The position numbers were made by a program, and so were the translations under genes. Positions 5,535 to 15,000 of a DNA stretch of 20,498 nt are shown piece by piece. Under the pieces are notes generated by a model. That model saw only the letters and a program-made list of their open reading frames with translations. It did no database searches and was not told the DNA's origin. The stretch's first letter is position 1. Each line of letters opens with the position of its first letter. The DNA is from a virus. The stretch spans positions 1-20,498 of the IMG/VR virus record IMGVR_UViG_3300006751_000194, one strand, 5' to 3'.

Positions 5535-5760
5535 CCTAGCAACTTATGAATATGACCAAGCATATGTAAAACAAACTGAAGAGATGGTAGGAAAATATGA
5601 AAGGAAAATAGATATAATGCTTTCAGATACAGACATTATAGTTGAGCATTTAAATAAAGTACAAGAAAAGTTAAATAAAGCAGAAGAAAGAATAAAATTG
5701 ATAGCAAACACATATCATCTTACAGAAGCAGTAGGGTATTTTAAGGAACCTATTAAATGA
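5527..5760 (+). CDS. Coiled-coil hypothetical protein (77 aa)
   Basis: After a short N-terminus (MTDLATYEYDQAYVKQTEEM) the protein is a nearly continuous charged helix (about 13-63) with Leu, Ile and Met at heptad-like spacing, for example DIIVEHLNKVQEKLNKAEER. It is then a short non-helical tail (TEAVGYFKEPIK). This is the pattern of a dimeric coiled coil of the kind seen in small phage adaptor proteins. No catalytic or metal-binding residues are seen. It shares an ATGA overlap with the downstream nuclease gene (TGA stop 5758-5760), so the two are likely made in coupled fashion and might interact. Function is unknown. Confidence 0.6.
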   Translation: MTDLATYEYDQAYVKQTEEMVGKYERKIDIMLSDTDIIVEHLNKVQEKLNKAEERIKLIANTYHLTEAVGYFKEPIK

Positions 5761-6077
5761 CACATCCAAGTAAGATCAAAGGAAATACATTTGAAAGAGA
5801 ATGTGTTAATAAAGCGAAAAATAAGGGTATAAAGGCCAAAAGAGCCTATGGGTCTAATGGAATGTCACTTGGACTAGAAGAAGAGGTTGACGCCCTTATT
5901 GGAGAATATAAAGTACAGTGCAAAAGAAGAAAGCGTATCGCAAAATGGATTAAGCCTCCTGATTGTTGTGATATTGCACTAGTACGTGAAGATAGGGGAG
6001 AAGCCTATGTCATCATGGAATATGAAGAATGGTTAGACCTTATTAAAAGAGCAGAACTATACTTAGATCTAAGTTAG
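5757..6077 (+). CDS. Hjc-like / PDDEXK nuclease, probable Holliday-junction resolvase
   Basis: This 106-residue basic protein has the layout of short archaeal-type resolvases. KGNTFERE (8-15) supplies the N-terminal Glu (E13), RAYGSNGMSLG (29-39) is the basic loop around the active site, and VDALIGEYKVQCKRRKR (44-60) gives D45 and Q54-x-K56. In the canonical PDDEXK site the last part is E-x-K; here Gln replaces Glu, a substitution seen in some PD-(D/E)xK families. DIALVREDRGEAYVIM (72-87) forms the following strands. The probable role is cleaving branched DNA made during phage recombination and replication, fitting the Sak4/SSB neighbours. A general recombination endonuclease is the alternative. 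It is the last gene of the + block and overlaps the oppositely coded 958-aa gene by 9 bases. Confidence 0.7.
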   Translation: MTHPSKIKGNTFERECVNKAKNKGIKAKRAYGSNGMSLGLEEEVDALIGEYKVQCKRRKRIAKWIKPPDCCDIALVREDRGEAYVIMEYEEWLDLIKRAELYLDLS

Positions 6078-8945
6078 TAATGTTAAAGCCTGGAGAGCAG
6101 CATCCGTACTTTGTGCGGGCTGCTTTCTCTTCGGGTATTTATATCTCATCCAGTCCTGTTTAAATACAGGATATAAATTTCTTCCTACCCATTTTTTAGC
6201 CGAATCTCTTATATCTTTTATATCTTGATCTGGAAATACACCAGTTTCTAATCTCATTGCATCAATAAGACCACGTTCATAAAGAATAGGTGTACTATAT
6301 GTGAAAGTCCTTGCCATTTGAGAATTGATAAGTGCAAGTGTTTTATACTTCTTTACTCTATCATCTACAAATTGAAGATCTTCTCTATATACAGCATCTC
6401 TATCCATTTCTCTAAAATTCTTTACTTCTGCTAAAGACAAAAGAAAACCAACATTAGGCCCAAGAAAATAATAACCACCTTGACCAAATGTTTTCTTTTC
6501 AAGTTTTTTTACAGCTTCTGGATCTTCCCTATCAGTAGTAAACCATGAATATGCAGCATCTGCTGTTTGTGCAACATCATTACTTAATACACTATCAGTT
6601 CTAATGTTTGTAAGTGGTGCAAATATATTATTGATCATTCCTGTTACAACACCTAACCTCATCATTACAAACATTTCTTCACTTGTAAAATCACCCGCTT
6701 TCATTGATACCTTAGCCTTGTTGTACCAATCATACATCATATCAAAATTTGAAAATCTATAATGCATGAACTGACCAAGAAATGTTCCTGCTCTACCCTT
6801 TATACCTGGCCCGCCTTGTAGTGCCTTGGCTTTTGCCCATCTAGCATACTCATAATGAATGTCAAGAACTGAATTATATCCTATCTGACCTGCTTCATTA
6901 GCCATCCATTTTGCTATTTTTTCACTACTACCATCAGCTTTTATATTTATACCTGATTTTTTAGATATCCATTCAGGTGACATGTTTTGAAGATTTTTGT
7001 ATGCAATAGCAAATCCCATTCTAAATGTTCTTGATCTATTCCAATCCTCGACAACCTTATGCATAAAGGCTGCTTTATCAGATAGTTTAGATGCTTGTCT
7101 AGCAACTATATCAGTAACACCATCGGTTGACCTTACTATTTCACCTTCAGCACTTACTTTCAAACCCTTACCTGTTAAAAACGATTCTTGCAATGCTCCT
7201 TGTGATGCTGCAGATATGTCACCTTTACCTTTAAATGCATCAAGAATTGAAGAACTCGCTTCTTTGCCATCAAACCATAAAAGACCAAATCTTTTAGCCT
7301 GGCTATTTGCAAGTTCAGCATTCTCTGTTCCACCAGCCTCAGTATAAAACTTTCTAGCATCTTTTAATCCTTTAAATCCCCATCTATTTAATTCATATAC
7401 TCTTTGGGTACCGTTACGAAGAGCACTACGCATATTGCCGCCTAATAACCTAAAATATGTTAATGCACTTAATGTTCTCATAATATTATCACTAACCACA
7501 GTATCACCAGCATCAAGTTTTTGAACTGTATTATATACATCAGCAGCAACCCTTAAATGATGTTCTAATGCTTCAGTAACTGTTTCATTTTTTGCTATTT
7601 TTGCAGGAGCTAAGTGTTCATTCATTAATGTGTCAGTTGCACGTTTAAAACTGTCTTTTACGTGTATCTTATAATTAAACAAAGAAACATCACCAACGTA
7701 CTTATTTAGGAACATGAATGGATCCAGACTATATTCACTATCAGCAACAGATCTTGATTTAGCTCTATCTATGATTCCATCAAGATTGGTAACTTCTTCT
7801 CTAATACTTTTCATTAATTCGGGTAGAGTTTCTCCTTCAAGGGGTTCTTTTCTAAGAGCTCTCTCTATTTTTCCGAGTATTTTTGGAATACCTAATACAT
7901 ATTGTGGCATATATTGTCTATTTGCCACCATGTAGTTATTTCCCTTTTTTGCAACATAATCACTACCTTCAGTAAATCCAAACATTTGCATTTGCTCGTC
8001 TGCTTTAAAATAATCAAGATCCTTTATTGGTTTTTCATTCTTATCGAGAACTTTTTGAAATTCAATTTCTTTTATACGATTTTTCATATCTGCAAGTATT
8101 TTATCCATACCAGGGATATTACTATCCTTGTTAATTGATATTACCTTTTGTAGACCTCTTATTAAATTAGTTGAGGTTGTCTTTCTTACCTCATTCCATT
8201 CACGCTTCATGTTGTTTAATAAAGATTCCTCTCTAGCACCAAATCCATGTTTTTTTCTAAGCTCTGGTATACTTGCACCTTGAAACACTTCTGATAATAT
8301 TACATTTGCTTTACCAGCACCATTTGTAAGCATATTCATTTTTTTATGTCTTAGTTCTTGGTATAAACTCCGATTTATTGTTTTACCTGCAGATTTATTT
8401 GCAATAATTGGCTCTAATTGTGCTTCTAATTGGCTATATTCCTTAGGATTTCCACCTAACGCACCTGAAAACTTTTTAAAATTATGCAATATATCGTTTA
8501 TGCGTTTATTATTATCAACATTTTCCCTTCTAAAAAATCCTGTTTCAGCTACTAATTCCTGTTGATATTTATTAAGTTCTGGTAATCTCATTAATATACG
8601 CCTTGGAAGTTTAAGATTGGCCATTACAGCACCATCCTTAGTACCAAGTATTCCATTAAACTCTTGAAGTCTTATCTCAAACTTCTTAACATCCTTTAAA
8701 TTGGGTATGGCACCCTGTATTGGATCTAAGGGTATTCCTGTGGCTTCTTCATATATACGCTCAAATTGTTCAAATGTATTATATTTAGAGTCCCTTATGT
8801 TTTTATACCTTGCACCTGTTTGCCAATCAGCAGCTATTTTAGTCATACGCTCATGTACCTTCTTTTTCTTTTGCGGAGACATTCTTTCTCCCTTAGCTCT
8901 TTTCTTATTTAAAACATGAGAAGCGCAAGATAATATACTAGACAT
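6069..8945 (-). CDS. Large virion-associated (putative ejected internal) protein, 958 aa
   Basis: The protein begins with a very basic segment (about 12-35, KKRAKGERMSPQKKKKVHER), continues as a mostly helical, polar protein and has conserved-looking Arg/Gly/Asn-rich patches such as RLLGGNMRSALRNGTQ around 497-512. The C-terminal third is more hydrophobic (FLGQFMHYRFSNFDMMYDWY, then FVMMRLGVVTGMINNIFAPL). Proteins of this size and texture encoded after a giant protein in phages are usually internal or ejection proteins related to the large polyvalent protein class; this assignment is inference from context. Start ATG 8943-8945 has AGGAG 7 bases upstream on the minus strand. It lies 102 bases after the giant gene and is the last gene of the minus block. 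Its 3' end carries the + strand terminator hairpin within codons about 941-950. Confidence 0.7.
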   Translation of the reverse strand: MSSILSCASHVLNKKRAKGERMSPQKKKKVHERMTKIAADWQTGARYKNIRDSKYNTFEQFERIYEEATGIPLDPIQGAIPNLKDVKKFEIRLQEFNGILGTKDGAVMANLKLPRRILMRLPELNKYQQELVAETGFFRRENVDNNKRINDILHNFKKFSGALGGNPKEYSQLEAQLEPIIANKSAGKTINRSLYQELRHKKMNMLTNGAGKANVILSEVFQGASIPELRKKHGFGAREESLLNNMKREWNEVRKTTSTNLIRGLQKVISINKDSNIPGMDKILADMKNRIKEIEFQKVLDKNEKPIKDLDYFKADEQMQMFGFTEGSDYVAKKGNNYMVANRQYMPQYVLGIPKILGKIERALRKEPLEGETLPELMKSIREEVTNLDGIIDRAKSRSVADSEYSLDPFMFLNKYVGDVSLFNYKIHVKDSFKRATDTLMNEHLAPAKIAKNETVTEALEHHLRVAADVYNTVQKLDAGDTVVSDNIMRTLSALTYFRLLGGNMRSALRNGTQRVYELNRWGFKGLKDARKFYTEAGGTENAELANSQAKRFGLLWFDGKEASSSILDAFKGKGDISAASQGALQESFLTGKGLKVSAEGEIVRSTDGVTDIVARQASKLSDKAAFMHKVVEDWNRSRTFRMGFAIAYKNLQNMSPEWISKKSGINIKADGSSEKIAKWMANEAGQIGYNSVLDIHYEYARWAKAKALQGGPGIKGRAGTFLGQFMHYRFSNFDMMYDWYNKAKVSMKAGDFTSEEMFVMMRLGVVTGMINNIFAPLTNIRTDSVLSNDVAQTADAAYSWFTTDREDPEAVKKLEKKTFGQGGYYFLGPNVGFLLSLAEVKNFREMDRDAVYREDLQFVDDRVKKYKTLALINSQMARTFTYSTPILYERGLIDAMRLETGVFPDQDIKDIRDSAKKWVGRNLYPVFKQDWMRYKYPKRKQPAQSTDAALQALTLLT
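6096..6124 (+). terminator. Strong hairpin terminator at the convergent junction
   Basis: The arms are AGCAGC (6096-6101) plus CCGTAC (6104-6109), paired with GTGCGG (6113-6118) plus GCTGCT (6119-6124). This is 12 bp with a 2-base bulge and a TTT loop. On the + strand a pyrimidine-rich tract (TTCTCTTC) follows, as in an intrinsic terminator. The opposite strand has no good U-tract. The hairpin lies 19 bases after the nuclease stop and inside the 3' end of the minus-strand 958-aa gene (about codons 941-950). Confidence 0.75.
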
Positions 8946-9047
8946 GATATACTCCTAGAGGGTTTGAAAATTTAATCTGCTGGGGGGTGCCACTTTTAAA
9001 ATGGAATTTCAAATTTTTATATATATAGATAAACATTTTCGTTATTT
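8946..9047 (-). promoter_or_regulatory. Intergenic leader between the giant gene and the 958-aa gene; candidate promoter
   Basis: This is the only sizeable gap in the minus block. Read on the minus strand, it has an alternating TA tract (9018-9027), then the arm TTTGAAA (9007-9013), a TTTTAAAA palindrome (8994-9001), a C6 run (8982-8987, G6 on the + strand), the second arm (8963-8969), and the AGGAG ribosome-binding site. The arms can close a 7-9 bp stem. It could hold a promoter, including one read by the phage's own polymerase, or a processing hairpin. No clear sigma-70 -35/-10 pair is visible. Confidence 0.35.
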
Positions 9048-12000
9048 TTAATCCAATGTAAGACATTTGAATAACTCTTCGACCCTACCTTTAGTTGATT
9101 CTTTTATTGAACCACCTTGACCCATGTTTCTACCTCTATATGCATCGATCATACCAAAGTTTCTTACTTCTATATCACCAAATGTATTTGTCTGTCTATC
9201 ATAAACTTTCATCATGAATTGCTGATCAACGGGAATACCATTTCTTTCCATTTCTTTTGATGCTCTATAAAGAGTAGCAGAGTCAACAAGTTTTTTACCT
9301 GACATATAATCATACATGATGCCTGCTGCTTGACGTTGTTTTGAATTCCCATCTCTTAATAACTGGAATATTCCTTTGTCTAAATATTGAGCGTCGGTCA
9401 TATATCCGTTAGGTAATTCAGTAGGCTCTGTAAATCCTACCTTTTCTAATTTTCTCATATCAACTTCAATACCAGTACGTTCCTGCACATAATAATTTCT
9501 TGATGTAGCAATAAGGTCTCTAAGTAATTCATTAGCACTTATCTTATCTAACCCACCCTTTGCTTGAACACTTCCATTGGCAACCTGTGAAAGAGTATTA
9601 TATACAGTCTTTGCTAATTTGTTTTCTATGTATTTTACAGATCCTATGCTTGATGTTCTAGAATGGTTTCCAAACCTCATTGTTTCTATGGGAGACACAT
9701 TTGGATCCCAACTAGGTCTTAACATTCTAGCCAATAAAGCAAATTGCCGTGCTGGTTGATCAGCAAAATCAGGACTTGCAAGTTTATCGAGAATTAAAGC
9801 AGTACGCCTAGCAGCATACTCACCTAAAGCAGATTGAGTACGATCAGGTAAATTTGCATAAGCATTATTTATATCTGATCGTAAATTATTATATTCTCTG
9901 TCTATAAATACTTGTTCGGCTCTTGATATATGATCAATCCTTCCGTCTTTGTGAACATATCTTACTTCACCACCAAATGCTTTGTAATCAGCCCTTAGTC
10001 CCGTTTGGATCTCACCTTCAACTATCTCATATCTATGACCATTTATTACTAATTTATCTGAAGCGCCTAAAAATTTAATATTAGACTTACCGGGAAGTAC
10101 AACCTCTCTTGTTTCACCTTGTTTATTTATAATAACTACGGGCTTATTTTTAAAGTTTGTATATACCCCTGGCTTTCCTCCCTTTTTCTTTACAGGATTA
10201 TAGTCATAATCATTTTTTGGATTACCTGGATCATAAGATAATCTTTCTTCAATGATTGATTTTAATTCTTCTGTTCGTACTTTCTTTTCTAATAAACTTT
10301 TATATTCTGCAGTACTTTGTATATCATTACCTCTACCGCCTATGCTATTTAAGTATTCCAGCTTACCATTGATTCTTCTAAGATCTGCAGCCATAAAATC
10401 AAGCTGAGCAATATCACCAGATTTCATTTGCATTTCTCTCATTGCTGTTTCAGCTATCCTATTCATTTGAAATTGATCAGCTATTTCTGGTGCTATGTCC
10501 TTAGGTAGTGTCCAATTATTTGGAACCCTACCTGATTGTATGTATTCTAATATCCTATGCGAACTTGGTTTACTTTCGTCAAATGAATGATTTTTATTAG
10601 CAATGCTATTTAATCTTCTCATTGCAAAATCAAATGGATTTTGAGATCTATCAAAAAAGTTATTTGCAGATTCATACATACCTGTATTATCGTATATACC
10701 ATCTATTACCTTATGATTTCTACCGTGCTTTGGAAGAATAGAGAACATAAGACCTTGCCTTGCACGTTGATAGTCTTGTAAAGTTGCTGACATATCTCTA
10801 TTGGTCTCATCAACAGTAGTACCCTTATTATACCTCAAGTATTTATTTATAGGTGAAATGAGACCATAGTATATATCATCTCTTACTTGTTTCATCCTTT
10901 CAGACTGATAATTAATATTCTCTTTTAATATTGAACCATCTTTTCCATCACGAAGTTCAAATAGTCCTTTATGCTCTACCCCACCACGATTAAATCCAAA
11001 GAATAATTCCCTCATTAAGGCATCCGGATTTTCTGTATAAAATTTAGGATTCTGTTTATACATGTCTAAAAATAGTTTTACACTAGAAGATACCTCATCA
11101 ACTGTATCAAAATATCTAAGCTTATCTACATTTAATCTTACTTCCATCATTCTATGAGGGTCGTTTAAATGTTTCATATTTACTAGCAGAGGTGATTCTC
11201 TATATATATTATGTAGATATGTAAGAGTTTGATGCATTTTTACAAATCTACCCCTTGTTAGATCAGTAGCATTCATTTCGGCTTTATATTGCTGTGGATC
11301 TCCTTCAAAGGTAAATAGTTCTGGTGATGCTTTACTAAATACATCATCAAATATTGCATTTAACCCTTTAATATCATTAACTGTTCTATATCCAGAAAGT
11401 CTAGCAGCCTCAGCCCATAATCTATTAGGTGCAGCAACAAATGAAGATGATTTATCCATGTCATAATCAGCATCTTGTGGATTGATCGCATCAGCATGGT
11501 TCATTCTACTACTATTACCTGCAAGATCACCATTATGGGTAACAATTTTACCATCTTTACCTTCAAATGCTTTTAATCTAGATATCACAAGATCACCAGC
11601 TTGGTTCCTTGGTTGTCTATTATTTATTGAACCAACGGCCATTGTGTTATCGAATTGATAAAGTTCTGTCATGGCCTCACTATAATTAACATTATCTAAA
11701 TTTTCTAATCTTGCTAAGAATTCATTCTCTTTTTTCTCTACTTGCTTAAACAGATTTCTATTTAATGCTTGTGCCTTTTTAACATCTGAGTCTTTAGTTT
11801 TTGAATCAAGTTGGTACTCTAATTTAGAATCATTATATATATCCCTTAGATTACCATCCTTATCTATTGCTTTACCTTCTATGATAAGATATTTTTCACC
11901 ACCACGCTTAACCATGAATGCGTCAGATTTTCTTTGAACAAGTTCTCCACCAGAATTAGCATTAGAATGATCAACACGCTGTATTATAACACTTTGAACA

Positions 12001-15000
12001 TCTGGTCTATCTTGTGTTCCACCTAGTTTAAAAGGTTTTTCAGCAGAGTGCTTTGACTGTAAGAATTCTCCATATAATTGTACAGATCTTGTTCCGTCTG
12101 CTTCGCTTCTCATGACAGAGGTTTTTAAGCCACCCATGTCTGCTGTCATTACATCTAGAGACCCTTCTGGTACACGACCTGCTGCGATCATACCATTATT
12201 CATGAAATAGGGTATTATCTTTTCTTCTATCTTTGTTCTTTGCCAGGGTGATGTAAGCAAGCCATCATGTTTTAAGAAATGATCAATACCCGTGTTAAGC
12301 CATGTCATGTCACCTGTTTCAGATGAATGAGCAAATAGATCCTTGGCTAGTCTTGTGGCATAATATGGATCTACATAATTCTCAAATGAATGATATACAT
12401 TATCTAGTTTAGCATCAAGATTTATCCATTCTCTTATACCTACATTGTGGTGCATATGTACACCAAGATTGGAACCTACCAATGGGTCATGTGGTTGACC
12501 TAATGATTTTAAGTTAATAGACTCAAATGGTATCTCACTTATATTTGTCTTGTCAAAAATAATATTATCCTTAGAAAGCCAATCGCTAACAGATGCAAAA
12601 TCTTTAGATAGTTTATCAAAACTTTCTATGGGCTTAAGTGAAGCATGTACGTTTCTACCACCATCTCGTATAGTAGATTCCATTGCTTTAAGATCTGTAT
12701 TATACCAATCACTTGTGTTGTTATTTCTAAATTCATTTACTTTATTAGATGAATTAAATGTTATCCCATCTACTCCAAGCCTGTCAAGTAATGCATCAAA
12801 CTCAGGATTATATTTAAATGCTGTCTTTGAATAATATTCCTTAACCCTACCATACGATGCCATGTCAGACATATCTGTTTTGATGTCTGTATGTGATATA
12901 GTTGGTTTTATACCACCAACTTTTATTTCCTTTACACTTCCATCTGGATTAAAAGATACCATATCTGGACTTATGCCACCCATCATTGCAAGATTACCTA
13001 TGAATGCACGTTTAGATAAGAATGTCTCACCATCTACTATAGACTTTGTAAGTTTTTCATAACTTTGAATATTATCATCATATGTTCTTTGACTAATGAT
13101 CTCTTTACTTAAAAGTTCTGATAACTCAGCTTTCTTATGGTCGATAGATGAAAATATATTAACCTTGCCACCTTCATGAACCATTTCATCAGCAACGGTT
13201 AGCATTTTTAACTTTGGAAACTTTGCATTCTTATCCTTTGGTAGGAATATTCTAGCCTGATCTAGTACATTCTTAAAAAAACCAGACCTATCTGAATCTG
13301 CAGCCCCCTCTAAAAACGACCTTACCCTTGCAAGGTTTTCTTCATGACCTACGAATCCATTCTTCATCTCACTTAATTTGAGATACTTCCAGGCCTTTTT
13401 CCTTTCTTCTGTCGGTAGATCAGCCCATTTCCTTATTAAGGATGGTCTATCATTTATCAATCTTGTAAGAACTATTGCATCGTGAATATCATTATCTCTT
13501 AACTTACCCTCATTGATCCTGTCAACCAGTTCAAGCATTTTTGATGGAAATTGATTTTGATCTAATGAGGCTTGAAGTTTTTCATATAGATGCCCACCTG
13601 GCATTCTATCTCCATTAGCATCTTCCCCAGATCTACGAAAACCAGAAAGAAGATCTTGCTGTATTCTATTATCACGACCCATCCTAACAAGTATCAATGT
13701 ACTTTCATCGGCTGCTATAACTTTAAATCTTTGCTTGCTTAGATCAATGGTATTATTACCTTGTGCCTTTGCATGATCCTCTACTTTCTTCTTGTCGCCT
13801 AAGAACTCCCTGAATCCATTTTCCATTTCAACAGGAACACCTTCACCAGATTCTAACTCCTTTATTATACGATCCATCTGTCTTCTAGATGGTTTTGAAA
13901 CGTATTTCCCATCTATATAAAAACTATTACTTAGTAATGATATCTCAGATGTAGCATTTAAGGCTGAAATTATACCCTGTACGCCATGTTTTTCCGTATA
14001 GCCTACCTGCTTATTGGCTAACTCTAAACGACCTGTTTTATAAGTATATTGTTTTATAGGCATACTACTAAAGTATGCAGTAGTTATAGAACTTATATCA
14101 GATAATAGCCTTTGATTGAATGTGTTCCAACCACCTTCGGGCTCCATAACTGCCTTACTTCTATGCCTTATTTGCTCATTATATTTTATACCAGTCATTA
14201 GGGGCTCTACTATCTGCTGCCAAAATTTAGCGGGATCAGGTGTTCCTGATTTTTTTATTACACTGCTAACATACTCCCTAGTCCTTTGTATTTCTCTTAC
14301 CTGTTCTGGAGTAAAGACCCTTACCCCTCCATGCGTTGCTGTAGGATCTATCTTATTCAATACTCTCATGATACCTTCACCAGTCTTTTCCATGGTAGTA
14401 CTCATTGATTTATAAGATAAGAACATATCTGTCATATCAGTAATATTTAAATTATATCTCTGTGCAAACTGAGAAGAAGAAACACGCAAAGCAGTATCTA
14501 TCTGATCCTTGGCTGGTATTGTAAATCTTTCCATTTGTTTATGTGCTTCCTGTACAACGTTTAATTCTGTCCAACCATTTCTATGGGCTTCACTTAATGC
14601 CCTTTCTGCCTGTCTTAATATTTCTTGAGTATATTTAGCATGGGTTCCATCAACAGAAGATTCACGTACAAGTTCCAATAGATCAGAAACCTTGGTCATC
14701 CTTGACTCAAATGCATGAACCATTAACCCATCTCCTGAATCCAATGCTGTTTTAAACTGCCTTACTGCTTGTAGCATGTCTCCATGACTAGCATCATAAA
14801 GAGATTTTAATTTTTTTTGTTCAACTGTGTTCGCTCCACGTTGAGCAGCGGCTGCTCGAAGTTCAAGACCAAATACTTCTGCCTCACTTATTACATCTTG
14901 AAAATGATCTATGACCTCAGTTATTCTTTCAACAGCAAATTGGCTCGCTCTTCCCTTACCAGTGAGCATGGATGACCTAATAGCCTCATACCAGGCACCC

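Noticed and set aside
6997-7347. 116-aa plus-strand ORF inside the 958-aa gene, and similar plus-strand ORFs within the giant gene (12550-12834, 14116-14415, 17495-17788)
   Set aside because: All are antisense to long, uninterrupted coding frames and show no start signals or recognisable domains.
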